DNA of 64,000 nt. It comes from Kineosporia sp. NBRC 101731. Its GTDB lineage: Bacteria; Actinomycetota; Actinomycetes; Actinomycetales; Kineosporiaceae. The translations under genes and the position numbers were made by a program. Shown in pieces: positions 24,641-32,844 of the stretch. Under the pieces are notes generated by a model, which had not been told where the DNA came from, did not search any database, and saw only the letters and a program-made list of their open reading frames with translations. Within the stretch, counting starts at the first letter, position 1, and every line of letters begins with the position of its first letter. The stretch is from the NCBI RefSeq assembly GCF_030269305.1, contig NZ_BSTC01000002.1, positions 186,001 to 250,000 on the forward strand, given 5' to 3'.

Positions 24641-25389
24641 TTCGAGGCCTCCAGCGCCGCCTTCTGGATCAGCGCCAGCTCGGCGCACCCGGCCGCGCCC
24701 AGGTCGAGCAGGGTGTTCAGCTCGGCGCGGTCGAAGGGAGATCCCTCGGCCGTGCCCTGCACCTCGATGAACCGCCCGTCACCGCTGCAGACGATATTCA
24801 TGTCGGTGCCCGCGTTGACGTCCTCGTCGTAACACAGGTCGAGCACCGGGCGGCCACCGACGATGCCGACGCTGACCGCGGCGACCGTGTCCTTCAGCGG
24901 CCGGGCGGTGGCGCTGCGCAGCAATTTCTTCGAGCGGGCGAACTCGACGGCGTCGGCCAGGGCCACGTAGGCGCCCGTGATGGCCGCGGTCCGGGTACCG
25001 CCGTCGGCCTGCAGCACGTCGCAGTCCAGCACCAGGGTGTTCTCACCGAGCGCGGAGGTGTCGATGATCGCGCGCAGGCTACGGCCGATCAGCCGGGAGA
25101 TCTCGTGCGTACGGCCACCGACCTTGCCCTTGATCGACTCGCGGTCGCTGCGGGTGTTCGTCGCCCGCGGCAGCATCGCGTACTCGGCCGTCACCCAGCC
25201 CTGGCCGCTGCCCTTGCGCCAGCGCGGCACCCCCTCGGTGAACGACGCGGCGCACAGCACCCGGGTGCGCCCGAACTCCACCAGGACGCTGCCCTCGGCG
25301 TGATCGAGCCAGTTACGGGTGATCTTGATGTCGCGCAGCTGGTCGCTCGCGCGGCCGTCCACGCGGACGTCGGTCGTGGTGGTTGACAT
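24637..25389 (-). CDS. rph: Ribonuclease PH
   Basis: A 250-residue protein from ATG 25389; the frame is open further upstream but the family begins here ([40 protein letters not shown]). Conserved blocks include [66 protein letters not shown] and EVQGTAEG. It is the phosphorolytic 3'-5' exoribonuclease that trims tRNA precursors. Translationally coupled to rdgB downstream and following an MBL-fold hydrolase gene upstream. Confidence 0.97.
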   Translation of the reverse strand: MSTTTTDVRVDGRASDQLRDIKITRNWLDHAEGSVLVEFGRTRVLCAASFTEGVPRWRKGSGQGWVTAEYAMLPRATNTRSDRESIKGKVGGRTHEISRLIGRSLRAIIDTSALGENTLVLDCDVLQADGGTRTAAITGAYVALADAVEFARSKKLLRSATARPLKDTVAAVSVGIVGGRPVLDLCYDEDVNAGTDMNIVCSGDGRFIEVQGTAEGSPFDRAELNTLLDLGAAGCAELALIQKAALEASK

Positions 25390-25420
25390 GTCCACGAGCC
25401 TACGGGCTGTGCCTCGTCCC

Positions 25421-26221
25421 CTATTGGACGCCCGACCCCTGCCGGACCGCGACCCGCTCGAGAAGGTACGACCCGCCCACCCGGGCCGCCTCGACCGGAC
25501 CCACGTACGCGCTACGGGCCTCGCGCACCACGGTGTCCGCGTCGGTCCAGACCGGGATGTGGGTGAGCACGACACGCCGCGCTCCCGCCTCGGTGGCGGC
25601 CTCCCCGGCGCGCCGGCCGGTCAGGTGCACGCCCCGGGCCTCGTCGCGGCCCTCGATGAAGGACGCCTCGGAGAGGAACAGGTCCGCGCCCCGCGCCAGC
25701 TCGATCAGATTCGCGCAGGAATCGGTATCGCCGGAGTAGGCGACGACGGCACCGTCGTGCTCGATCCGCATGCCGAAGGCCGGGACCGGATGGTTGACGG
25801 TGCGCGTGGTGACGGTGAACGGCCCGATCCGGACCACCCCGCCGTCGGTGAACTCCCGCACGTCGTAGACCGAGGGCAGGTCGGCCTCGGCGTCGGGCCC
25901 GTAGGCGGCGAGCACCCGCCGGTCGGTACCGGCCGGCCCGTAGACCGGCAGCGGGGCCGCAGCCGCGCCCCGCGGGTGGTAGCGGCGAGAGACGTACAGG
26001 CCGCACAGGTCGATGAAATGGTCAGGATGCAGGTGCGAGATGAGCACCGCGTCCAGCGTGGAGGGGTCGGCGAACCGCTGCAGGGAGCCGAGGGCCCCAC
26101 TGCCGAGATCCACGACGACACGCCACGTGCGTCCGTCCTCCTCGGCCTCGAGGAGATAGCTGGAGGCAGGTGAGTCAGGCCCCGGGAACGAGCCCGAGCA
26201 CCCGACGATCGTGAGCCTCAC
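25421..26221 (-). CDS. MBL-fold metallo-hydrolase (RNase Z / cyclic phosphodiesterase-like)
   Basis: A 266-residue protein. The metal site is seen in [12 protein letters not shown] (H-x-H-x-D-H), with further ligands in [21 protein letters not shown] and [10 protein letters not shown]. It begins with the strand [20 protein letters not shown] typical of this small actinobacterial family, placed next to rph and rdgB. The family resembles RNase Z and class II/III cyclic-nucleotide phosphodiesterases, but its own substrate is not known. The gene precedes rph by 31 bases, so the three genes probably share a transcript. Confidence 0.88.
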   Translation of the reverse strand: MRLTIVGCSGSFPGPDSPASSYLLEAEEDGRTWRVVVDLGSGALGSLQRFADPSTLDAVLISHLHPDHFIDLCGLYVSRRYHPRGAAAAPLPVYGPAGTDRRVLAAYGPDAEADLPSVYDVREFTDGGVVRIGPFTVTTRTVNHPVPAFGMRIEHDGAVVAYSGDTDSCANLIELARGADLFLSEASFIEGRDEARGVHLTGRRAGEAATEAGARRVVLTHIPVWTDADTVVREARSAYVGPVEAARVGGSYLLERVAVRQGSGVQ

Positions 26222-26345
26222 CGTGGCCCTCCTGTCCTTCGCAGCGCTCCGTCGACACCGGTCATGGGAATCGAGCGTACGGCCGGGGAGCAGGCAATCC
26301 CATCCGAACTGCGAGTGACCCCCGCCTCTTCGTTAGAGTTGTCGT

Positions 26346-26636
26346 GTGTCGATCGCCCCTGTGGAACTCGAGAAACCGGACACGGTCGAACAACCGGACA
26401 CCGATGTTCCCTGGATAACGCTCGTCTGGAACGACCCCGTCAACACCATGTCCTACGTGACCTACGTGTTCCAGTCGTACTTCGGCTACTCCAAGAGCAA
26501 GGCGGAGAAGCTGATGCACGACGTGCACGTGAAGGGGCGCGCGGTGGTCTCCAACGGCAGCCGCGAGGAGATGGAACGGGATACCGAGGCCATGCATGAG
26601 TTCGGCCTGTGGGCAACCTTCCGCAAGGACGACTGA
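26346..26636 (+). CDS. clpS: ATP-dependent Clp protease adaptor ClpS
   Basis: A 96-residue protein from GTG 26346. After a short acidic head it shows [47 protein letters not shown], the core of ClpS with the N-degron pocket residues (N-D-P-x-N-T/M), and ends in an aromatic-rich strand. It delivers N-end-rule substrates to the ClpA/ClpC-type unfoldase. The next gene (DUF2017) starts on the last base of its stop codon (TGATG), the usual actinobacterial pairing. Confidence 0.95.
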   Translation: MSIAPVELEKPDTVEQPDTDVPWITLVWNDPVNTMSYVTYVFQSYFGYSKSKAEKLMHDVHVKGRAVVSNGSREEMERDTEAMHEFGLWATFRKDD

Positions 26637-27220
26637 TGGCGCACCGCAAGGCTCCCTTCAAGCACTCCCGCGCCGGGGTCCAGGTGAACCTGGACGACCA
26701 GGAGCGCGAGATCCTCGTGCACCTGCTGGGCCAGCTGGACGAACTGCTCGACGACGGACGTCCCGCGGGCGAGGTGGACCCGCTGGAGGCCCTGGTCGGG
26801 ATGCGGGGCTCCGCCGACGAGACCCCTCCCGTCACCCCCGAGGACCCGGCGCTCGCGCGGCTGCTGCCCGACGGCAACCGCGACGACCCGGAGGTCTCGT
26901 CCGAGTACCGCCGGCTGACCGAGTACGGGCTGCGCTCACGCAAGCGCTCCGGCGCCCGCACGGCCGCGAGCGCCCTGAACCGGCCGGCACCGGTCGTCCT
27001 CAGCAGCGAGGAGGCCCTGTCGCTGATGAAGGCCCTCACCGACGTGCGGCTGGTGCTCGGCGAACGGCTGGAGCTGAAGACCGACGAGGACGCCGAGGCC
27101 CTGCACCAGCGCCTGTGGGCCGGCGAGGAGGCGGAGTCCTGGATGGCCACGGCCTCGATCTACGAGGTGCTGACGGCCTGGCAGGAACACCTGGTCGTAG
27201 CGGTCTCCAAGAGACTCTGA
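26636..27220 (+). CDS. DUF2017 domain protein, ClpS partner gene
   Basis: A 194-residue protein. ATG 26636 overlaps the clpS stop by one base, so the two are translationally coupled. It is an acidic, helical protein starting with HRKAPFKHSRAGVQVNLDDQEREILVHLLGQLDELLD and ending with EEAESWMATASIYEVLTAWQEHLV, matching the actinobacterial DUF2017 family that almost always follows clpS. No catalytic residues are evident. A role linked to ClpS or Clp proteolysis is inferred from the conserved gene pairing only. A promoter region for pncB follows its stop. Confidence 0.88.
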   Translation: MAHRKAPFKHSRAGVQVNLDDQEREILVHLLGQLDELLDDGRPAGEVDPLEALVGMRGSADETPPVTPEDPALARLLPDGNRDDPEVSSEYRRLTEYGLRSRKRSGARTAASALNRPAPVVLSSEEALSLMKALTDVRLVLGERLELKTDEDAEALHQRLWAGEEAESWMATASIYEVLTAWQEHLVVAVSKRL

Positions 27221-27228
27221 GGCTTTCG

Positions 27229-27289
27229 TCGTCTTGACGATAAGAGGACCTGGGGATAGCGTCGTCCCATCGATAGCGTCAGATTGACG
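27229..27289 (+). promoter_or_regulatory. pncB promoter with two palindromic operator candidates
   Basis: A -35 TTGACG (27234-27239) and a -10 TAGCGT (27257-27262) are separated by 17 bases. The palindrome TCGTC-TT-GACGA (27229-27240) covers the -35 box. A second palindrome, CGTCA-GAT-TGACG (27277-27289), lies between the expected start of transcription and the pncB start codon. The pair looks like binding sites for a repressor of NAD salvage; its identity is not shown by the sequence. Confidence 0.6.
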
Positions 27290-27291
27290 AA

Positions 27292-28608
27292 ATGAGCGTA
27301 GCGATGAGCGTCCCCAGTTTTCGGCCCAGCCTGCTGACCGACCAGTACGAACTGACGATGGTGCAGGCCGCCCTCGCCAGCGGCGCTGCCCAACGGCGCT
27401 GCGTGTTCGAGGTCTTCGCCCGGCGACTGCCGGAGGGCCGGCGGTACGGCGTGGTGGCCGGCACCGGGCGCCTGCTCGAGCAGCTGTCGCAGTTCCGCTT
27501 CGGCGACGAGGAACTGGCCGACCTGGAGCGCCGTGGCGTGGTCGACGCGCCGACCCGGCGCTGGCTCGCGGACTACCGGTTCACCGGTGACATCACCGGA
27601 TACGGCGAGGGCGAGTGCTACCTGCCCGGCTCACCGGTGATGACGGTGGAAGGCACCTTCGCCGAGGCGGTCCTGCTGGAGACGTTCGTGCTGTCGGTGC
27701 TCAACCACGACAGCGCGATCGCCGCCGCGGCCAGCCGGATGACCACCGCCGCGAACGGGCGTCCGTGCCTGGAGATGGGGCTGCGGCGCACCCACGAGGA
27801 GGCCGGCGTGGCCGCGGCCCGGGCCGCGTACATCGCCGGGTTCGCCGGCAGTAGCGTGCTGGCGGCCGGGGCGCGGTACGGCATCCCGACCATCGGGACC
27901 GCGGCGCACGCCTTCACCCTGCTGCACGACAGCGAGATCGAGGCGTTCCGGGCACAGGTCGCCTCGCTGGGGGTGGGCACCACCCTGCTGGTGGACACCT
28001 ATGACGTGACCGCGGGTGTGGAGCACGCGATCGAGGCCGCCGGCCCGGAACTGGGTGCGGTGCGCCTGGATTCGGGTGATCTACTGGAGCAGGCCCAGGC
28101 CGTGCGGATCCAGCTGGACAAGCTGAACGCGACCGGGACGAAGATCGTGGTGACGAGCGACCTGGACGAGTTCGCGATCGCCGGCCTGGCCGCGGCACCG
28201 GTCGATTCCTACGGTGTGGGAACGCAGCTCGTCACCGGCTCGGGTGCCCCGACCGCCGGGATGGTCTACAAGCTGGTGGCCCGCGAGGGCGCCGACGGCA
28301 GGATGGTCCCGGTCGCGAAGAAGAGCGTGGCCAAGGCGAGCGTGGGCGGGCGCAAGTGGGCACTGCGGCGCCGCGACGCCCAGGGTGTGGCCGACCAGGA
28401 GCTGCTCGGCCTCGGCGGGCGGCCGACCGGTTCCCGCCCCGACGAGTACCGTTCGCTGCAGCGCACTCTCGTGTCGGGCGGGGAGGTCGTCGACACCTCC
28501 ACGGTGGCCGACGCCCGGGCCCGGCACGAGCTCTCCCGCGCCGAACTGCCGGTGACGGCCCGCAAGTTGTCGCGCGGCGAGGCCGCGATCCCGACCGTGA
28601 TGTTCTGA
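27292..28608 (+). CDS. pncB: Nicotinate phosphoribosyltransferase
   Basis: A 438-residue protein of normal family length. The substrate-binding opening LLTDQYELTMVQAAL, the EMGLRRTHEEAG segment carrying the phospho-accepting histidine, GTAAHAFTLLHDSE, LVDTYDVTAGVEHAIEA, VRLDSGDL and the DSYGVGTQLV block all fit. It converts nicotinate and PRPP to nicotinate mononucleotide in the Preiss-Handler route. ATG 27292 is taken; ATG 27304 (MSVPSF) is an alternative. It is followed 13 bases later by the nicotinamidase gene, so nicotinamide is converted through nicotinate to NaMN by one operon. Confidence 0.95.
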   Translation: MSVAMSVPSFRPSLLTDQYELTMVQAALASGAAQRRCVFEVFARRLPEGRRYGVVAGTGRLLEQLSQFRFGDEELADLERRGVVDAPTRRWLADYRFTGDITGYGEGECYLPGSPVMTVEGTFAEAVLLETFVLSVLNHDSAIAAAASRMTTAANGRPCLEMGLRRTHEEAGVAAARAAYIAGFAGSSVLAAGARYGIPTIGTAAHAFTLLHDSEIEAFRAQVASLGVGTTLLVDTYDVTAGVEHAIEAAGPELGAVRLDSGDLLEQAQAVRIQLDKLNATGTKIVVTSDLDEFAIAGLAAAPVDSYGVGTQLVTGSGAPTAGMVYKLVAREGADGRMVPVAKKSVAKASVGGRKWALRRRDAQGVADQELLGLGGRPTGSRPDEYRSLQRTLVSGGEVVDTSTVADARARHELSRAELPVTARKLSRGEAAIPTVMF

Positions 28609-28621
28609 AGGAGTTTCAGGG

Positions 28622-29230
28622 ATGAGTACAGCTCTGATCATCGTGGACGTGCAGAACGACTTCTGTGAGGGCGGCTCGCTCGCCGTCGCCGGGGGAACCG
28701 CCGTGGCGGAGGGGATCACGGCGCTCCTGCAATCGCAGACCGATTACGCAGCCGTGGTCGGCACCCGCGACTGGCACATCGACCCGGGAACGCACTTCAG
28801 CGAGTCCCCCGACTACGTGGACTCCTGGCCCCGGCACTGCGAGGTCGGCACCCCGGGAGCGGACTCGCACCCGGCGCTGGACACCACGCCGGTGCAGGCC
28901 TGGTTCCACAAGGGGCAGTACGCGGCGGCCTACTCCGGGTTCGAGGGGGTCTCGAACGCTTCGGAAGCTTCAGACGCTTCGGACGGGGAAAAGCTGACCG
29001 ACTGGCTCCGGGAGCGCGGGGTCACGGCGGTGGACGTGGTCGGGATCGCCACCGACCACTGTGTGCGGGCGACTGCGCTCGACGCCGTCGCGGCCGGCTT
29101 CACCACCCGGGTCCTGCTCGGGCTGACCGCCGGGGTGGCCCCGGAGACCACCCGGTCGGCGCTGGAGCAGCTGAGCTCGGCCGGGGCGGAGCTGGTGGGG
29201 TCACCCGCGTCCCCTAAATTGGACGCATGA
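28622..29230 (+). CDS. pncA: Nicotinamidase (isochorismatase-fold amidase)
   Basis: A 202-residue protein; AAGGAG precedes ATG 28622. The catalytic triad is complete: D9 (IIVDVQNDF), K97 (WFHKGQYAAAYSGFEG) and nucleophile C147 (IATDHCVRATALDAV). Metal ligands fall in TRDWHIDPGTHFS and D50/H52/H58. A short insertion, NASEASDASDGE at about residues 112-123, is encoded by three 9-bp repeats and lies on a surface loop before the KLTDWLRERGV strand. It hydrolyses nicotinamide to nicotinate, feeding PncB. The stop overlaps the start of the next gene by four bases. Confidence 0.94.
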   Translation: MSTALIIVDVQNDFCEGGSLAVAGGTAVAEGITALLQSQTDYAAVVGTRDWHIDPGTHFSESPDYVDSWPRHCEVGTPGADSHPALDTTPVQAWFHKGQYAAAYSGFEGVSNASEASDASDGEKLTDWLRERGVTAVDVVGIATDHCVRATALDAVAAGFTTRVLLGLTAGVAPETTRSALEQLSSAGAELVGSPASPKLDA

Positions 29231-30102
29231 GCGAAGGTCTTGTGGGTCTGCCCGGCAGCGATCACCCGGGTTCCGGCCCGGTGGTGGAACCGCTGCTCGA
29301 CGGACTCCTCGGGGACGTGGTGTCCGGTGACGCCGAGCAAGCGCTGGCGGCGCACCGCGACCACCGGCGGGCCTGGTACGGCGACCTGATCGGGGCGCTG
29401 CGGGTGCCCGTCGAGGCCGCCGAGCAGGTGATCTACGCACTGCACACGTCCGACGCCGGGCTGCCGATCGTGCTGGGTTCCGGGCCGGCCCCCGACGGGG
29501 ACGACCTGGCGCTGCTGGAAAACCTGCGCCGGGCCCGGTTCCAGTTCCTGGACAACCACCGGGTCGAGCTGATCGCCGTGGAGCTGCCCTTCGCCGGTCC
29601 CGGAGCCGGGTCGGCGGCCGAGCGGGCGCGGATCATGCTGGACTCGCTCGACTTCACCGTGCCGGCCTGGTTCAGCGTCCCGGCCGAACCGGGCTGGGAG
29701 GCGGCATTCGACGTGCTGCGTGAGGACGGCGCCGAGAGCGTCGCGCTGCAGCTCCTGGGCTCCGCGCAGGACTCCGCCACCTCCCTGCGGGCACTGATCG
29801 ACCGGGACCTGCCCTACGCGATCACCGCGGGTGTCTCCGGCCTGGTCACCGACGCCGACGGTTACGGCCTGCTGAACGCCCTCTGCGCCACCCGCGCCGC
29901 GCTGAACGGCGCCGAGGTGCCGGAGATGGCCGCGATCCTGGCCGAGAAGGAACTGGAGCCGCTGGCCTCGGCCGTACGCCGGATGAGTGAGGCCGACGCC
30001 GCCACGGCGCGGGCGTTCCTGCCGACCGTGGTCGTGCCGTCGGTGCGGGCCCTGGTGGAAGAGCTGGAGGCCGAAGGGCTGATCGAGCCCGACGCCGCCT
30101 GA
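29227..30102 (+). CDS. Conserved hypothetical protein coupled to pncA
   Basis: A 291-residue acidic protein starting inside the pncA stop codon (ATGA), so it belongs to the NAD salvage operon. The sequence is Ala/Leu/Glu-rich with predicted alternating strands and helices (FQFLDNHRVELIAVELPF, VPAWFSVPAEPGWEAAFDVLREDGAESVALQLLG, LPYAITAGVSGLVTDADGYGLLNALCA). This suggests a TIM-barrel-like or Rossmann-like fold. No catalytic motif or named family is recognised. The translational coupling hints at a function next to nicotinamide use, but this is inference from position only. Confidence 0.75.
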   Translation: MSEGLVGLPGSDHPGSGPVVEPLLDGLLGDVVSGDAEQALAAHRDHRRAWYGDLIGALRVPVEAAEQVIYALHTSDAGLPIVLGSGPAPDGDDLALLENLRRARFQFLDNHRVELIAVELPFAGPGAGSAAERARIMLDSLDFTVPAWFSVPAEPGWEAAFDVLREDGAESVALQLLGSAQDSATSLRALIDRDLPYAITAGVSGLVTDADGYGLLNALCATRAALNGAEVPEMAAILAEKELEPLASAVRRMSEADAATARAFLPTVVVPSVRALVEELEAEGLIEPDAA

Positions 30103-30176
30103 CCGAGACCATTTCGGGATCGTCCATCCGGGCCCTCCACACTGCGTTCATGATCACGTAACGCTACGTTTTCGCC

Positions 30177-30869
30177 ATGAAGGTGCATAACCGCCCGGGT
30201 GCGGGTCCTACCGTTCTGGCGCTGCACGGCATGAGCAGTACGGCAGCGGTCTGGGGCGATCTGGAGAGACGACTCGCCGGGCGGCACCTGGTGGCGCCCC
30301 ATCTGCCGGGCCGGGGCCCCTCGCGCGACGTTGCGGCCCTCGACGGGCTGGACGGGCTGGCCGACGTGGTGCTCGAGCTGGCCGACCGCTCGCTGTGGGC
30401 GGCCGCGGGCGAGACCGTGGTCGTGGGGCACTCGATGGGTGCCTTTCTCGCGCCGATCGCGGTACGGCGGATGGTGGACGCAGGGTTTCGGGTCCGCGGG
30501 GTGGTGCTGCTCGACGGTGGCCCCCGGCCGGCGCCGTCTGCCCTCACGCATCCGCTGGTGGTGCGCGCCCTGTTCACCGGGATCGCGCTGACCCAGTTCT
30601 GGAAGCTGTCGTTCCGGGCGGGCGACGACGCCGTCGACTGCCTGAGCCGGCCCACCCGGCTGGGGCTGCTGAACGATCTCGACATGCCCGTGCACCTGAT
30701 CACGGCCGCCTCCGGCGCCCGCCCGTCCAGCCCGGAGTTCCTTTCCGACCAGGCCGTTTCGGAAGGGCTGGCCGAGCTGGGGCGGATGACCACCGAGCGT
30801 GTCGACACGACCCACGAGGGCCTGCTCACCCATCCGGCCGTCGCCGCGGCGGTGCGCCGGATCGGCTGA
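30177..30869 (+). CDS. Alpha/beta-hydrolase
   Basis: A 230-residue protein. The fold starts at PTVLALHGMSSTAAVWGDLERRLAGRHLVAPHLPGRGPSRD. The nucleophile elbow is GHSMGAF at about residues 84-90, the catalytic acid could be in NDLDMPVHLITAA, and the histidine is in THEGLLTHPAV near the C-terminus. The lid region is short. No cofactor or substrate can be named; esterase or thioesterase-like activity is the usual expectation. No clear ribosome site precedes ATG 30177. It stands alone, 75 bases after the pncA-linked operon. Confidence 0.85.
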   Translation: MKVHNRPGAGPTVLALHGMSSTAAVWGDLERRLAGRHLVAPHLPGRGPSRDVAALDGLDGLADVVLELADRSLWAAAGETVVVGHSMGAFLAPIAVRRMVDAGFRVRGVVLLDGGPRPAPSALTHPLVVRALFTGIALTQFWKLSFRAGDDAVDCLSRPTRLGLLNDLDMPVHLITAASGARPSSPEFLSDQAVSEGLAELGRMTTERVDTTHEGLLTHPAVAAAVRRIG

Positions 30870-31015
30870 CCCGGGCGCGACACCCCGAGTCCGCCCGGCG
30901 CAAGCGGATGTGACGAAGTCGGAACCTGCACAGGACCTTCGACCGAGCAGTAGATGACGTGTTAGAACTGGGTTAATGCCCGGCGACGGAGCCGTGTCGT
31001 CATGTCATCGAGAAA

Positions 31016-31261
31016 GTGATCGAGCTCATGCCTGAGCCGGAGGTCGAGGCCCTCGTGGCCGAGTTGTCGGTGAAGTACCCGCTGTTCGCCACGACAACGA
31101 TCCAGCGCTGGGTCCGGCGTGAGTGCGCGCGCTACGCCGAGGCCCGCATCACCACGTTCGTCCCGATTCTCGTCCGCCGGGGCGTCGAACGCACCCTGCG
31201 CGAGCTGGACACCATCCAGGTCATCGACCTCACCGCCCCGAACCTGTCGCCCGTGCACTGA
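31016..31261 (+). CDS. Small three-helix bundle dimerisation domain protein (DUF3562-like)
   Basis: An 81-residue protein from GTG 31016. The pattern EPEVEALVAELSVKYP...VRRECARYAEARITTFVPILVRRGV is that of small actinobacterial three-helix bundle proteins (the family once called DUF3562), in which a helix of conserved Arg and Ile residues forms the dimer face. No enzymatic residues are present. These proteins are numerous in soil actinomycetes and their role is unknown, possibly regulatory. It converges on the XRE-cupin gene with a 10-base gap. Confidence 0.75.
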   Translation: MIELMPEPEVEALVAELSVKYPLFATTTIQRWVRRECARYAEARITTFVPILVRRGVERTLRELDTIQVIDLTAPNLSPVH

Positions 31262-31271
31262 GCAACCTGGG

Positions 31272-31853
31272 CTACTGGGCCTCCTCCACGTCGAGGTGGA
31301 TGCGCCGCCCGCCGTGATCCAGGATCGCGAGGATCTCGGCCGGTCCGTCCGGAGCGCCGAACGAGTGCGGCACCATCGTCGAGAACGAGGCCGCCTCACC
31401 CGTCTCGACCACGATCCTCCGCTCCCCCAGCAGCAGCTCGACGGTGCCGGACAGCACGGTGAACCAGTCGCTGCCCGGATGCACCTTCAGCGCGTCGTCG
31501 CCCCGGGGCGCCGGCTGGGTCAGGCGCACGCGCACCACCGTCATCCCGTTCGGTCCGTCCTGCCGGTTCAGCGTCCAGAACGTCCGCCCCCGCTCCTCGT
31601 CGTGGCGCGGGCGGATCACCACGTCCTCGTCCCCCGCCGACTCCACCAGCTCGTCCAGCGTGGCCCCCAGAGCCCGGGAGATGGCCGTCAGCTGGTCGAG
31701 GCCGATGCGGCGGTGACCGGTCTCGATGCGGCTCAGGGTCGAGGGACTGAGGTAGCACCGCGAGGCCAGGTCGTCGAGCGACCAGCCCTGGGCCAGCCGT
31801 AACCCGCGGATCCGGGCCCGGACGAGCCGATCGACGCCATCTTCTTGCTTCAT
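31272..31853 (-). CDS. XRE-family regulator with C-terminal cupin sensor domain
   Basis: A 193-residue protein from ATG 31853. A helix-turn-helix of XRE type occupies about residues 8-65 (VRARIRGLRLAQGWSLDDLASRCYLSPSTLSRIETGHRRIGLDQLTAISRALG). A cupin barrel follows at about 110-185 (KVHPGSDWFTVLSGTVELLLGERRIVVETGEAASFSTMVPHSFGAPD). Such two-domain regulators usually repress genes for amine, drug or stress metabolism and bind a small effector in the cupin. The start codon lies inside a palindrome and 21-bp spaced repeats that also front the divergent methyltransferase gene, suggesting that it controls both itself and that gene. Confidence 0.9.
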   Translation of the reverse strand: MKQEDGVDRLVRARIRGLRLAQGWSLDDLASRCYLSPSTLSRIETGHRRIGLDQLTAISRALGATLDELVESAGDEDVVIRPRHDEERGRTFWTLNRQDGPNGMTVVRVRLTQPAPRGDDALKVHPGSDWFTVLSGTVELLLGERRIVVETGEAASFSTMVPHSFGAPDGPAEILAILDHGGRRIHLDVEEAQ

Positions 31854-31884
31854 ACGCAAGATGGTATGCCTCAGGCGCAAGATG
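31851..31884. promoter_or_regulatory. Operator candidate between regulator and methyltransferase genes
   Basis: CGCAAGATG occurs at 31855-31863 and again at 31876-31884, exactly 21 bases apart. The first copy sits within the perfect inverted repeat CATAC-N8-GTATG (31851-31868), which includes the start codon of the XRE-cupin gene. Both copies face the same side of the helix. The position between divergent genes supports autoregulation. Confidence 0.55.
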
Positions 31885-31900
31885 CTCGTAGGGTCGGGAC

Positions 31901-32788
31901 ATGGCAGAACATCAGCACGGTCACGGGCACGGTCACGGTCACGGCGACAGTCACGGCCGTCAGCCCTTCACCGACGACCACATGGTCGAGATGCTCGATC
32001 TGGACGGGGAGGTCCTGCGCGACCACCTCGACTCCGTGACCGGGTGGATCGCCGGGCACCTGGGAGAGCACCCCGTCCGTACGATCATCGACCTGGGATC
32101 CGGAACCGGTACCGGAACGTTCGCCCTGCTGCGCCGTTTCGGTGACGCCCGGGTGACGGCGGTGGACGCGTCGACCGGCCTGCTGGGGCACCTCACCGCC
32201 CGCGCGGAGCACCTCGGGCTGGGCGACCGGGTGACCACCCGTGAGGTGGACCTGGACTCGTCGGCCCTCGGGACGCCACCGGCCGATCTGGTCTGGGCAT
32301 CCGCGTCGATGCACCATCTGGCCGACCCGGCCCGGGTTCTCGCCGACCTCCGCACCGCCCTGGTCCCGGGCGGCCTGTTCGCGATGATCGAGTTCGAGAC
32401 CTTCCCGCGCTTCCTGCCCGACGACATCGGCCTGGGCACAGCGGGCCTGGAAGACCGTCTGAACGCGATCGCCGACCGGCAGCGCCAGGAGCACCACCCC
32501 ACCGTGAACTCCGACTGGACCTCCACCCTCACCGCCGGCGGGTTCACCGTGCGGGAGGAGCGCACCTTCGGGATCTCGCAGACGGCGCCTCTTTCCGGGG
32601 CGGCCCAGCGCTACGCCCGGGTGACCCTGTCCCGCCTGCGGCAGGGGATCGGTGACCAGCTGTCCGCCGACGACCGGGCCACGCTGGACGCCCTGCTCGG
32701 CGACGACGGCCCTCACCACCTGGAGGCCCGCACCGACCTGGGCGTACGCAGCGAGCGCCGGGCGTGGGTGGCCTCCCCCGTCGGGTGA
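31901..32788 (+). CDS. Class I SAM-dependent methyltransferase with His-rich N-terminus
   Basis: A 295-residue protein. Residues 4-20 are a His/Gly run (HQHGHGHGHGHGDSHGR) that could bind metal. The Rossmann core shows motif I as IIDLGSGTGTGTFALL, the acidic end of strand two in VTAVDASTGLL, VWASASMHHLADPARVLADL and PGGLFAMIEFE. The closest style is ubiquinone/menaquinone-type and small-molecule methyltransferases. The substrate is unknown. The gene is divergent from the XRE-cupin regulator and probably controlled by it. Confidence 0.85.
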   Translation: MAEHQHGHGHGHGHGDSHGRQPFTDDHMVEMLDLDGEVLRDHLDSVTGWIAGHLGEHPVRTIIDLGSGTGTGTFALLRRFGDARVTAVDASTGLLGHLTARAEHLGLGDRVTTREVDLDSSALGTPPADLVWASASMHHLADPARVLADLRTALVPGGLFAMIEFETFPRFLPDDIGLGTAGLEDRLNAIADRQRQEHHPTVNSDWTSTLTAGGFTVREERTFGISQTAPLSGAAQRYARVTLSRLRQGIGDQLSADDRATLDALLGDDGPHHLEARTDLGVRSERRAWVASPVG

Positions 32789-32844
32789 TCGTAGGTACCG
32801 GCGGTACCCAGGCTGTTCGGGCGTCCCGCGGTCATGATGGAGGC

